64,000 bases of DNA from the NCBI GenBank assembly GCA_040772905.1, contig JAXGXJ010000005.1:186001-250000 (forward strand), read 5' to 3'. Each line of letters starts with the position of its first letter. Within the stretch, counting starts at the first letter, position 1. Positions 53,135-61,608 of the stretch are shown here, piece after piece. Source of the stretch: JAXGXJ01 sp040772905. Its GTDB lineage: Bacteria; Actinomycetota; Thermoleophilia; RBG-16-64-13. Made by a program: the position numbers and the translations under genes. The notes under the pieces are model-generated. The model made no database searches. It had not been told where the DNA came from and saw nothing but the letters and a program-made list of their open reading frames with translations.

Positions 53135-53472
53135 GGACGCACCCCCTCCACCGAGCAGGCCTCGGCCTCGTCGGCATCGACCACGTACTCGGCCTCGTCG
53201 ATCATGCTGATGGCCTTGGTGGGGCATTCCTCGGCACAGATGCCGCAGCCCTTGCAGTACTCGTAGTCGATGGTGGGCGGGACGGTGCGCGAGATCACAC
53301 AATCCGGGCAGTAGAGCCAGCAGATGAAGCAGGCTTCGGTGCCGCGCCGCGCCGGCGTGCACTTCTCCAGGTCGATCACCGGGCGCTGCACGCGCCACGA
53401 GCCCGTCTTGCCACCGTCGCCGGGCCCGGACAGGCTGTGCGACGTCTTGTATCGGTATCCTCTGGTGCCCAT
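53125..53472 (-). CDS. porD: 2-oxoacid:ferredoxin oxidoreductase, delta (ferredoxin) subunit
   Basis: 115 residues with two [4Fe-4S] sites. One is CFICWLYCPDC after C-T-P-A, and the second is CKGCGICAEECP. It starts at 53472 sharing its A with the porG stop (TGATG) and carries electrons out to free ferredoxin. Nested between porG and porA with overlaps at both ends. Confidence 0.94.
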   Translation of the reverse strand: MGTRGYRYKTSHSLSGPGDGGKTGSWRVQRPVIDLEKCTPARRGTEACFICWLYCPDCVISRTVPPTIDYEYCKGCGICAEECPTKAISMIDEAEYVVDADEAEACSVEGVRPCT

Positions 53473-54023
53473 CAGGCCTCTCCCACGATGGTGTGCTCGT
53501 ACGCAAGCCGGGCCGCCTGAGCGTTGGCCTGCGCGTTCTTGCCCTTGAACTCCGCCTCGATGCCGGCCACCACCAGGTCGAAAGGCACCTCGTCGAAGGC
53601 GCGGCACAGCACCCCGATGATGCCCGCGTTCACGCGGCCGTGCGGCAGCCCCGCCTGCACCGAGAGGGCCGTCACATCGGCCACGGCCAGGCGGGCGTCG
53701 CCGAAGTCGTACGCGGACGGCTGTTTCGGCGTGTTGAGGACGATCAGCCCGCCCGGCTTGAGGCCGGCGGCCACGTCCACCTCGGTCAAGAGCAGATGGT
53801 CGAGTACCACCACCATGTCGGGGGTCTCGATGGGTGAGATGTCGTAGATCTTCTCCTTCGCCAGCTTCAGCGAGGTGAAGACGGGAGCTCCGCGGCGCTC
53901 AGTGCCGAAGGTGGGAGCCATCACCACCCCGGTGTACCCTGACTTGAAGGCGGCCGCGGCGAAGATCTTCGCCGCCGTGATCGCCCCCTGCCCGCCTCTG
54001 CCGTGCCATCTGATCTCGATCAT
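53472..54023 (-). CDS. porG: 2-oxoacid:ferredoxin oxidoreductase, gamma subunit
   Basis: 183 residues: IRWHGRGGQGAITAAKIFAAAAF at the start, then APTFGTERRGAPVFTSLKL and LNTPKQPS, standard for the gamma subunit. First gene of porG-D-A-B-maoC. The gene is divergent from the acyl-CoA dehydrogenase, with about 108 bases between them holding both promoters. Confidence 0.95.
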   Translation of the reverse strand: MIEIRWHGRGGQGAITAAKIFAAAAFKSGYTGVVMAPTFGTERRGAPVFTSLKLAKEKIYDISPIETPDMVVVLDHLLLTEVDVAAGLKPGGLIVLNTPKQPSAYDFGDARLAVADVTALSVQAGLPHGRVNAGIIGVLCRAFDEVPFDLVVAGIEAEFKGKNAQANAQAARLAYEHTIVGEA

Positions 54024-54131
54024 TCGCTCTTCCTACCGTGTCGCAAACTACGCGTGCAGGGTATTCTACTTCCTCTGCGAGTATTTCGGCGCCTGCAGGT
54101 GACAGACGGAACTAGAAGAAAGCGGGAGAAC

Positions 54132-55271
54132 GTGGATTTCAAGCTCACAGACGACCAACGCATGATCAGGGACATGGTGCGCGACTTCGCCCAGAGCGAG
54201 ATAGCCCCCGTGGCCGCCGAGATCGACCGCACCGGCGCCTTCCCGGTGGACATCCTCAAGAAGATGAGCGAGCTGGGCCTCATGGGCCTGCCCATCGCCG
54301 AGGAGTACGGTGGGGCGGGCGGCGACTACACCAGCTACTGCCTGGCGCTGGAGGAGATCACCCGGGCCTGCGGCTCGACCGGTCTCACCTACGAAGCCCA
54401 CATCTCGCTGGGCTGCATGCCCATCTACTACTTCGGTACCGAGGAGCAGAAGCAGGAGTACCTGCCGCAACTCTGCAGCGGCGAGAGTATGGGCTCCTTC
54501 GGCCTCACCGAGCCCGAGGCAGGCTCCGACGCCGGCGGCACCAAGACCACCGCGGTGCTGGAGAACGGCGAGTGGGTCATCAACGGATCGAAGATCTACA
54601 TCACCAACGCCAGCTACGCCAAGTTCGTCACCATCACCGCGGTCACCGACAAGGGCAAGGGCACCCGAGGCATCAGCGACATCATCGTGCCCACCGATGC
54701 CCCCGGTTTCACGGTGACGGCGGGCTTCGAGAAGATGGGTCTCCATGGCTCGAACACCACCGAACTCTACTTCGACGACGTGCGCGTGCCCGAGAAGAAC
54801 CTGGTGGGCGTGCGCGGCGAAGGCTTCAAGCAGTTCCTGGTGGTACTGGACGGCGGCCGTATCGCCATCGGCGCCATGGGCGTGGGCATCGCCCAGGCCT
54901 GCCTGGATGCCTCGCTCAAGTACGCCAAGGAGCGGCAGCAGTTCGGCCGGCCCATCGGCACGTTCCAGGCCATCCAGTTCAAGCTGGCCGACATGGCCAT
55001 GAACATCGAGCTGGCGCGGAACATGGTGCTCAAGGCGGCCTGGCTCAAAGACACGGGCCAGCCTTACGCGCTCGAGGCCAACTATGCCAAGCTCTTCGGC
55101 TCGGAGATCGCCACCAAAGCAGCCTTGGAGGCCATACAGATCCACGGCGGCTACGGCTACATCAACGAGTTCCCGGTGGAGCGCTACCTGCGTGACGCCA
55201 AACTGCTCGAGATCGGTGAAGGCACCTCGGAGATCATCCGCCTGGTCATCGCCAGGTGTCTGGGGCTGTAG
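54132..55271 (+). CDS. Acyl-CoA dehydrogenase
   Basis: 379 residues, the usual length. GTG 54132 follows GGGAGA. Motifs: GLTEPEAGSDAGGTKTTA, the FAD-binding ASYAKFVTITAVTD region, EKMGLHGSNTTELYFDDVRVP, and QIHGGYGYINEFPVERYLRDAK with EGTSEIIRLVIAR at the end. The catalytic base position (Glu in the region before GYGY, or EGTSE) is that of short/branched-chain enzymes. Electrons go to ETF, whose genes are not in this window. Adjacent to MaoC and the oxidoreductase, it suggests branched-chain or short acyl-CoA oxidation. Confidence 0.94.
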   Translation: MDFKLTDDQRMIRDMVRDFAQSEIAPVAAEIDRTGAFPVDILKKMSELGLMGLPIAEEYGGAGGDYTSYCLALEEITRACGSTGLTYEAHISLGCMPIYYFGTEEQKQEYLPQLCSGESMGSFGLTEPEAGSDAGGTKTTAVLENGEWVINGSKIYITNASYAKFVTITAVTDKGKGTRGISDIIVPTDAPGFTVTAGFEKMGLHGSNTTELYFDDVRVPEKNLVGVRGEGFKQFLVVLDGGRIAIGAMGVGIAQACLDASLKYAKERQQFGRPIGTFQAIQFKLADMAMNIELARNMVLKAAWLKDTGQPYALEANYAKLFGSEIATKAALEAIQIHGGYGYINEFPVERYLRDAKLLEIGEGTSEIIRLVIARCLGL

Positions 55272-55284
55272 GGACTGACAGGGA

Positions 55285-55319
55285 CCCGGGCTCCCACGCG
55301 TTCACCGTGGCAGCCCGGG
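55285..55319 (+). terminator. Hairpin terminator after the acyl-CoA dehydrogenase
   Basis: CCCGGGCT and AGCCCGGG arms extended by CCACG/CGTGG with small bulges, 14 bases after the stop codon. A further palindrome CCCGGGCGCCCGGG overlaps its 3' arm. Confidence 0.55.
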
Positions 55320-55358
55320 CGCCCGGGCGCAAGGACGTGCCATCGCGAAGGAGAGACC

Positions 55359-55490
55359 ATGACGTCGGTGCATGTGGGTTCACGTGACGATCTGCCGGCA
55401 GGCGCCATGAAGGCCGTTCAAGCCGGCAGTCACCAGGTGCGCGTCGACGCCGACTCCGTTTTCGTGGATGTGGACGATCCCGCCACGTGA
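55359..55490 (+). CDS. 43-residue Rieske N-terminus-like mini-protein
   Basis: A short ORF with a good ribosome site (GAAGGAGA) and ATG 55359, stopping at TGA 55488-55490. VGSRDDLPAGAMKAVQAG followed by VRVDADSVFVDVDDPAT resembles the first strands of a Rieske ferredoxin, but the chain stops before any cluster-binding Cys-His pairs. It may be a degraded Rieske gene or a real small protein; I cannot decide. Confidence 0.45.
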   Translation: MTSVHVGSRDDLPAGAMKAVQAGSHQVRVDADSVFVDVDDPAT

Positions 55491-55538
55491 CCGGGTGGCG
55501 CGGCGCGGCGTGGGCGCCGACGGTGCGCCGGGCCGCTG

Positions 55539-55868
55539 CTAGAAATCCATGGGGCAGATATGCCCCTCACGGAGTGCGCGAGCGAAACCGTCGCACGACT
55601 CCCTGAACACCTGGTGGTCCAGATACTCCGCCATCTCCTCCATGTGCTGGCTGGCTTCGTCCAAGATGTTGTGGAAGAGACCAACCTGCTCCTGCGTCAT
55701 GTGGATGATGCCCACGCCGAAGCACTCCGGGCAACGGAGCAGAACGCGCCACTCGTCAACGTCGACGCGCTCCCATTCCAAAGGCTGGACGAGGGTCGAC
55801 GAGCATTCTCCGCAGCTGAAGTCGCCGCGCGTTGTGAGGGCCCAGAGGCGGGTCTGATCTGACGGCAT
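55539..55868 (-). CDS. Small zinc-finger-like protein of unknown function
   Basis: About 110 residues from ATG 55868. Two C-x-x-C pairs (CGECSST and CPECFG) around 25 residues apart suggest a zinc ribbon, followed by a helical C-terminal half (QEQVGLFHNILDEASQHMEEMAEYL) and a final CPMDF. The family is not recognised; similar ribbon-plus-helix proteins occur across actinobacteria. The ribosome site (GAGGAC) is weak; an upstream in-frame start at 55919 is possible. Confidence 0.6.
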   Translation of the reverse strand: MPSDQTRLWALTTRGDFSCGECSSTLVQPLEWERVDVDEWRVLLRCPECFGVGIIHMTQEQVGLFHNILDEASQHMEEMAEYLDHQVFRESCDGFARALREGHICPMDF

Positions 55869-56113
55869 GTCTGTCCTCGTGGCTCGATAGGCGTCCACTT
55901 CTCCTTGTCGGCAAGACATGCGGATGACCTGAGCGCGGTCTCATCCGCGGTCTCATCGCGACTCCATGGTTGTAGGAAGGCGCGGTGGGCGCAGGCAGGA
56001 ACCGTCCAGCTCCGCGCGAACTCATTCCCGTAGGGTCTCTTTGGCAGCCCCTTCCGTCGGATTTCCACGCTATCCGTACGAACACCGTGTGCTCGTTGCG
56101 TCAGGAGGTGGAC

Positions 56114-57379
56114 GTGCTCGATTTCATGCGCGAGTTACTCTCGGTCGATGCGAGTCAGGAAGAGACGACCTTCGACAACGTGAGGCTGCTCCTCAGCCAC
56201 ATCCGGGAGCATGGCCTCTACCCTCACTTCCTGACCATCAACGGAGGCGTCAACGAGCCAGAATTCGAGGCCGAGGGGAGGACGCTCCTTCAATTCGGGG
56301 CCAACAACTACCTGAGCATGTCGGAGGATCCGACGGTCAAGGCGGCCGCCATCCGAGCCATCGAAGAGCACGGGGTCGGCCCCGGAGGCTCACGTCTCAT
56401 GAGTGGGAACATCGCCATCATCGAAGAGGCTGAGCGCCGGATCGCGCGTCTGACCGGCATGGAGGACTGTCTCACCTTCCCCACCGGCTACATGGCTAAC
56501 GTCACCGTATTCCAGACCGTGATGACCCCGTTCATCGGGCGTCTGCCCTATCGGGTCCAGGATGGGGCCATCTTCATCGACGAGTTCGTGCACGGCTCCA
56601 TCACCGACGGATGCAAGCTCTCCGGCGCGCGCGTGGTCAAGTTCAAGCACAACGACCTGAGAGATCTGCGAGCCAAACTCGATCAGAACGAGAGCGCCTC
56701 CAACAAGCTCATTGTCACCGAAGGCGTCTACTGCCTGGAAGGCGAGATCATCGACATCCCCGCCTACATCGAAGTGGCCCGCGCGCACGAAGCCAAGCTC
56801 ATGGTGGACGACGCCCACGCCATCGGCGTGATCGGGACGCGAGGCGGAGGGTCGCCCGACCATCATGACTGTGCCGACGGCATCGACATCCTCATGGGCT
56901 GCATGGACAAGGCCATGGGCGGCACCGGCGGGTATCTGTGCGGCCGCAGAGACCTAGTGGACTTCTTGCGCATCGCCGCCAGCTCGAGCGTGCTCTCCTC
57001 GGCCCTCACCTGTGCCATGGCCGGAGCCATGATCGCCGCCATCGATCTCATCGAGACGGCGCAGGAACGGCGTGAAGGCTTGGCCCAGAAATCACGCTAC
57101 CTGCGCGAAGGACTGCAGCGCCACGGTCTCACCGTGCTCGGCCCCGATTTCCTGCCGTCTGTGCCTCTGTTGGTGGGAGACGAAGCTCTTGGAGTAGCCT
57201 TCGCCCACGGGCTGCGAGAGCGAGGCATCTTCTGTCCGGTCATGCGCTGGCCGGCGGTCCCGGTGGGTAAGGCCCGCCTGCGCCTGAGCCTCATGGCCCG
57301 GCATGAACAGCACCATCTGGACGCCCTCATCAAGGCCTGCGGTGAGGTGGGCCGCGAACTGGGAGTGAGCATCGGCTGA
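56114..57379 (+). CDS. KBL/AONS-type alpha-oxoamine synthase (PLP)
   Basis: 421 residues of the 8-amino-7-oxononanoate synthase/2-amino-3-ketobutyrate CoA ligase family. Motifs: FGANNYLSMS, GVGPGGSRLMSGN, FPTGYMAN, VDDAHAIGVIG, and the PLP Lys in DKAMGGTGGYL. GTG 56114 is taken as start because AGGAGG ends five bases upstream; a longer frame to 55985 lacks a site. It condenses an amino acid with an acyl-CoA. No biotin or tdh gene is nearby, so the substrates cannot be assigned; sphingoid, antibiotic and threonine routes are all possible. Confidence 0.85.
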   Translation: MLDFMRELLSVDASQEETTFDNVRLLLSHIREHGLYPHFLTINGGVNEPEFEAEGRTLLQFGANNYLSMSEDPTVKAAAIRAIEEHGVGPGGSRLMSGNIAIIEEAERRIARLTGMEDCLTFPTGYMANVTVFQTVMTPFIGRLPYRVQDGAIFIDEFVHGSITDGCKLSGARVVKFKHNDLRDLRAKLDQNESASNKLIVTEGVYCLEGEIIDIPAYIEVARAHEAKLMVDDAHAIGVIGTRGGGSPDHHDCADGIDILMGCMDKAMGGTGGYLCGRRDLVDFLRIAASSSVLSSALTCAMAGAMIAAIDLIETAQERREGLAQKSRYLREGLQRHGLTVLGPDFLPSVPLLVGDEALGVAFAHGLRERGIFCPVMRWPAVPVGKARLRLSLMARHEQHHLDALIKACGEVGRELGVSIG

Positions 57380-57429
57380 ACGCCATGAGGACGCGGCCGT
57401 CACTCCTGATCTCGCGACACAGCCCGCGC

Positions 57430-57457
57430 TCAAGCTAAGTCACCCCTGGGCCGAAAC
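57430..57457 (+). promoter_or_regulatory. Candidate sigma-28-like promoter
   Basis: TCAAGCTA (57430-57437) and GCCGAAAC (57450-57457), 12 bases apart, resemble the flagellar sigma-28 consensus TAAAGTTT-N11-GCCGATAA. About 65 bases upstream of the GGDEF/HD-GYP gene. Weak, by-eye match. Confidence 0.3.
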
Positions 57458-57510
57458 ACTCCATGAGGGACATTTTCGGCGGCGCCCCTGGGCACCGACC
57501 GCGTCGATAG

Positions 57511-60282
57511 GTGTTGCCCATGGCATGGCAGTCCAATCCGTACGTGTATCTCATGCTCGCGGCCGGCTTCTTCTCCGTGGGTGTGGCCTACTTCACTGTG
57601 CGCCGGCCGCGGGTGCCGGGATCCATCCCGCTGGTGGTCATCACCTGCGTGGGAGCCTTCTGGGCCTGGACCGCGGGCCTCGAGCTCGCCTCAGCCGGCT
57701 TCGCGAATGCGGTCTTCTTCCACAAGCTGTCGTTCTTCGCCATGGAGGCGGTCGGCATCGCGTGGTTCGTCTTCGCCGCCGAGTATTCGGGCCGCGACCG
57801 TTGGATGACCTCACGCAGGCTGCTGGGCATGATGGCTCTCCCTCTCGTCACCCTGGTGTTGGTGTGGACCAACGGATGGCACGGGCTGATGTTCGAATCG
57901 TTACGCATGGAGGCGGCGGGCGACTACATGCTCCTGCGCAAGGGTCCCGGCATCTGGTGGTGGATCGACTCCGTCTACACCTACGGCCTTCTGCTGAGCG
58001 GCGTCGCCATATTGGGCCACATGTTCATCCGCGAGTACGGTCTCTATCGCCGTCAGATCCTGGCCCTGCTGGCGGGCGTGGTGGTACCCATGGCCGCCGA
58101 TGCCTTCTACGTGGGCACGCAGGGGGCGGAGCCCGTGAACATCGCTCCCGCGCTGTTCGCTTGGGTGGGGCTCGCCCTCTATTGGGGCTTCACCCGCTAT
58201 CAGCTGCTCGACGTCACCCCTGTGGCGCGGGAGTTCGTGGCCGAGCACATGGGTGACGCCCTCCTCGTCACCGACACCGAGGACCGGATCACGTACTTCA
58301 ACCCCGTGGCCGAGGAGCTCTTGGGAACAGACCTCCGCGCCGCGGTGGGCAGACCCGTGGCCAGCATCATGGCCGACCTCCCCGGCATGTTCCCCGTCTA
58401 CGAAAGAGCCCGCTGGGCCAGAGAGGGGATGTCGCAGGAATGGGAGTATCTCGGTCGCTACTACGACGGCAAGATCTCTGCACTTCGCGACAGCCGCGGC
58501 CGCATCCGCGGGACCATCCTGGTACTGCGCGACACCACCGACCGCAAGACCGCCGAACTGGCCCTGGACGAGGCTCGGCGTGAGCTGGAAGACCGAGTGG
58601 TGGAGCGGACCGCCGAGCTGGCGGCTGAGAAGGAGCACTTGGCCCGACTCAACACCCTGGCCGTGGAGATAGCCCGGTGCGGCACCAGTACCGACGTGCT
58701 CAACGCCGGCGTGCGCCTGGCCTGCGAAGCCGTGGGGTGCAACGAGGGTACTCTGTGGCTTCGCTCCCGCAAGGGGAAGATGCAGCTCCTACGCAACCAC
58801 AGCCTGGGCCGCGTCACCTGGCAGGCCCTGGAGGAACTCTTGCAGACCTCGCACGAGGTGGAGATCGCCATGGCAGAGGGCACGGCTGTGTGTGTGGGAG
58901 TCGAGCGGCAGGCTCAGGCCGAGTCCGGCGGTGAGGGCGGCGTGGCACTGGTGAAGCTCTCGAAGCATCCTGGGTTCAGCCGCGTGCTGGTGGTGCCGTT
59001 GATCTCGCGAGGGCTCAATCTTGGGGCCCTGTGCCTATTGAGTTCCGACCCGCTGTTCGGGACCCACGGCGAGACCACGCTTCTGGCCGGCGCGGTGGCC
59101 TCGCAGATCGCGGTCGCGCTGGAGAACGCCCGGCGTTACGAGGACGCCCAGTTCCTGGCCGAGCGCGACTCACTCACCCGCCTGCTCAACCATCGTGGCA
59201 TCAGCAAGCGACTGGACGAAGAGGTGGCTCTTTGCGAGGGCACGGGCGGTGTCTTCGGCTTGGTCATGATCGACGTTGACAACTTCAAGCTCTTCAACGA
59301 CGCCTACGGGCACGTGGTGGGCGACCGGGTGCTCCAGGGCGTGGCCCGCATCCTCACGACCTCGTTGCGCCGCTCGGACGTGGTCGCCCGTTACGGCGGC
59401 GACGAGTTCATCGCCGTCCTGCCCGACACCGACGCCGAAGCAGCCGTGCAGCTGGTGGAGCGGGTACGCAACTCACTGGAAGACAGCCCGTTCCTGGTAG
59501 ATGACGGCCGCACCATCCCCCTCAAGATGAGCTACGGCGTGGCAACCTACCCCTACGACGGCCACAGCGCCGCTGAACTCCTTGCCGCCGCCGACGCCAA
59601 CCTCTACCGCTCCAAGCGGCACGGAGGCGACTTCATCACCGTCTCGGGCAGCGACGACAGTCATCGCCCTGTCAGCATGGGCTCGTTCTCGGTGCTCGAC
59701 GGTCTGGTGACCACCGTGGACAACAAGGACCACTACACCCGTCGACACTCCGACAACGTGACCGAGTACTCGCTTGCTCTCGCCTCCAAGATGGGCATGT
59801 CATTGGACACCCAGCGCTCGTTGCGGGTGGCGGCACTCCTGCACGACGTGGGCAAGCTGGGCGTGCCCGACCACATACTGCGCAAACCATCGAACCTCAC
59901 CGAGGAAGAGTTCGAGATCATCAAGAACCACGTGACTCTGGGCGAGCTCATCATCCAAGGGATCCCCAACCAGGAGGAGGTGCTGAGCGCCGTCAGCACC
60001 CACCACGAGCGCTGGGACGGGAAAGGCTACCCCCGCGGCCTCAAAGCCGAGCAGATCCCGCTGCTGGGCCGGATACTGGCCGTCACCGACGCGTACTCGG
60101 CCATGACCACCGATCGCCCCTACCGCAAGGCCCTTACTCCGCAGGATGCCAAGGCCGAACTGAAGCGGGCATCAGGCACGCAACTCGATCCCGAGATAGT
60201 CAGCGTGTTCCTGGAAGTGCTGGAGGACGAGGAAGCCCGTCACGAGTCGCGCGTCGCCGTCTTCGCCTCGGGTCGCTTCTAG
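57511..60282 (+). CDS. 7TM-PAS-GAF-GGDEF-HD-GYP cyclic di-GMP sensor enzyme
   Basis: 923 residues. Seven membrane helices (about 8-230, histidine-kinase-type 7TM region) precede a PAS domain (about 245-355), a coiled coil and a GAF domain (about 385-545). The GGDEF domain has an intact G629-G-D-E-F633, so diguanylate cyclase activity is expected. The HD-GYP domain has H778-D779-V-G-K and HHERWDGKGYP near 831, so phosphodiesterase activity is expected as well. The I-site upstream of GGDEF is not obvious. Starts at GTG 57511 or ATG 57520. Controls cyclic di-GMP in response to an unknown signal at the membrane or to a GAF ligand. Confidence 0.93.
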   Translation: MLPMAWQSNPYVYLMLAAGFFSVGVAYFTVRRPRVPGSIPLVVITCVGAFWAWTAGLELASAGFANAVFFHKLSFFAMEAVGIAWFVFAAEYSGRDRWMTSRRLLGMMALPLVTLVLVWTNGWHGLMFESLRMEAAGDYMLLRKGPGIWWWIDSVYTYGLLLSGVAILGHMFIREYGLYRRQILALLAGVVVPMAADAFYVGTQGAEPVNIAPALFAWVGLALYWGFTRYQLLDVTPVAREFVAEHMGDALLVTDTEDRITYFNPVAEELLGTDLRAAVGRPVASIMADLPGMFPVYERARWAREGMSQEWEYLGRYYDGKISALRDSRGRIRGTILVLRDTTDRKTAELALDEARRELEDRVVERTAELAAEKEHLARLNTLAVEIARCGTSTDVLNAGVRLACEAVGCNEGTLWLRSRKGKMQLLRNHSLGRVTWQALEELLQTSHEVEIAMAEGTAVCVGVERQAQAESGGEGGVALVKLSKHPGFSRVLVVPLISRGLNLGALCLLSSDPLFGTHGETTLLAGAVASQIAVALENARRYEDAQFLAERDSLTRLLNHRGISKRLDEEVALCEGTGGVFGLVMIDVDNFKLFNDAYGHVVGDRVLQGVARILTTSLRRSDVVARYGGDEFIAVLPDTDAEAAVQLVERVRNSLEDSPFLVDDGRTIPLKMSYGVATYPYDGHSAAELLAAADANLYRSKRHGGDFITVSGSDDSHRPVSMGSFSVLDGLVTTVDNKDHYTRRHSDNVTEYSLALASKMGMSLDTQRSLRVAALLHDVGKLGVPDHILRKPSNLTEEEFEIIKNHVTLGELIIQGIPNQEEVLSAVSTHHERWDGKGYPRGLKAEQIPLLGRILAVTDAYSAMTTDRPYRKALTPQDAKAELKRASGTQLDPEIVSVFLEVLEDEEARHESRVAVFASGRF

Positions 60283-61148
60283 CGGCGGCGCAGCCGCCTC
60301 CAGAGGGAGGTTCGGCCCGCCGGTTCCTGCAGGTCGTCGCGCAACAGCGGATGGGGGACGTACTCACCGGGCCAGACCATGAGCGTCGAAGGCCACGCAT
60401 GCCGAGCCAACTCGGGTCCCGAGATGCGCCGGCTCACCAGTCCCACATACCCCAGGTAGCGCCCGTCGTCCTGCCTCAGCGCCTCGCGATACCAGACAGC
60501 TGAGTCGGTGGCAGCCGCCCACTCCTGCCACAGCCGGTGGCCATCCTCCAAGATCCCGGAGAACGTCACCTCGAACAGCCCGGTCTTGCTCACGTGGTCG
60601 CGCCACCAGTCGGCGGTATGCAGGGTCCAGTAATCCCCCGTCCATAACCGCTTCAGATGGCTCGGCACCCTCGGCCCTGTGTCGTTCATCAACCCCGCCG
60701 AGGCGAAGGCGAAGATGCCATCTTGGCGCACGAAATGCGCCAGGTAGTTGAGATAGAGATCGTCGGTACCGAAGAAGTTGAACGAGTCGACACAGAACAC
60801 GGCATCGAAGGACTCTTCAGCGAACGGCAGATGGCGGGCATCGGCGTGGAAGGGGTACACGCGGTCCGATAGGCCGGCGTCCTCGATGCGCCTGAGGTTC
60901 TCGTCGGCCCCGGTCCACAGATCGACGGCCCACACCTCCACCCCGAACTCGCGGGCCAGGAAGATGGACGACTTCGCCTTGCCGCAGCCCAGGTCGAGCA
61001 CCCGCATGTCGGGCTCCAACGTCACCATGCCGGTCAGCCACTCGGTCAACCAAAGCGGATGAGCGGCCATGGGACTCTCCGCGATCCAATCGGGGTTGTA
61101 GGCGTTGGACCGAGTGAAGCGGTCGTTCTGTAGAGGTGCGATCTTCAT
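60279..61148 (-). CDS. SAM-dependent methyltransferase (class I)
   Basis: 289 residues. Motif I VLDLGCGKAKSSIFLA, an acidic motif II VWAVDLW, and VFCVDSFNFFG further on. The C-terminal 90 residues are extra and include WGEYVPH-like text. Small-molecule methyltransferase; substrate unknown. The start at 61148 has GGGAGTGG upstream. It overlaps the GGDEF gene end by four bases, convergently. Confidence 0.85.
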   Translation of the reverse strand: MKIAPLQNDRFTRSNAYNPDWIAESPMAAHPLWLTEWLTGMVTLEPDMRVLDLGCGKAKSSIFLAREFGVEVWAVDLWTGADENLRRIEDAGLSDRVYPFHADARHLPFAEESFDAVFCVDSFNFFGTDDLYLNYLAHFVRQDGIFAFASAGLMNDTGPRVPSHLKRLWTGDYWTLHTADWWRDHVSKTGLFEVTFSGILEDGHRLWQEWAAATDSAVWYREALRQDDGRYLGYVGLVSRRISGPELARHAWPSTLMVWPGEYVPHPLLRDDLQEPAGRTSLWRRLRRR

Positions 61149-61265
61149 GCACCACTCCCAGTGGAGAGCCGCGCCCGGCGCATGCTCCACAGATGTCGAT
61201 ACAGCTCAGGCGTGAGACAATACCCCAGATCACGCTTCTCCGATACTGACAAGGAGAGTATTCGG

Positions 61266-61535
61266 ATGCCTAGTTGGTTGGGCCCCTGGGAAATCCTTAT
61301 CGTCGTCGTCATCATCTTGCTCATCTTCGGAGGCAAGCTGATACCGCGGCTGGGTTCGTCCTTGGGACGTTCGCTGCTCGGGCTCAAGAAGGGCCTCAAA
61401 GAGGGCGAAGAGGGCTTCAAAGAAGCCATCAAGGAAGAGGAAGCGGAGGCGGCCAAACTCAACGCCGCCGCCGCCGCCGCCGACGAGACCGCCTCTCAGT
61501 CCACGACCGCCTCCAAGAAGACCGACGACGCCTGA
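61266..61535 (+). CDS. tatA: Sec-independent (Tat) translocase TatA
   Basis: 89 residues: one membrane helix (about 7-23: WEILIVVVIILLIFGGKL), the amphipathic helix RLGSSLGRSLLGLKKGLKEG and an acidic, Ala-rich tail. AAGGAG lies upstream of ATG 61266. Forms the pore for folded proteins such as the Tat-signal LivK-like protein here. No tatC is in the window. Confidence 0.92.
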   Translation: MPSWLGPWEILIVVVIILLIFGGKLIPRLGSSLGRSLLGLKKGLKEGEEGFKEAIKEEEAEAAKLNAAAAAADETASQSTTASKKTDDA

Positions 61536-61552
61536 GACCTACGCTTAGACGA

Positions 61553-61584
61553 GCGCCCCGGCGGCCGTGCAGCCGCCGGGGCGC
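61553..61584 (+). terminator. Hairpin terminator after tatA
   Basis: A perfect 13-bp stem GCGCCCCGGCGGC (61553-61565) with GCCGCCGGGGCGC (61572-61584) and a 6-base loop. It is between convergent tatA and the alcohol dehydrogenase, so it can serve both. Confidence 0.75.
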
Positions 61585-61608
61585 AGCATTCTCGATCGCG
61601 TCCGTCGC

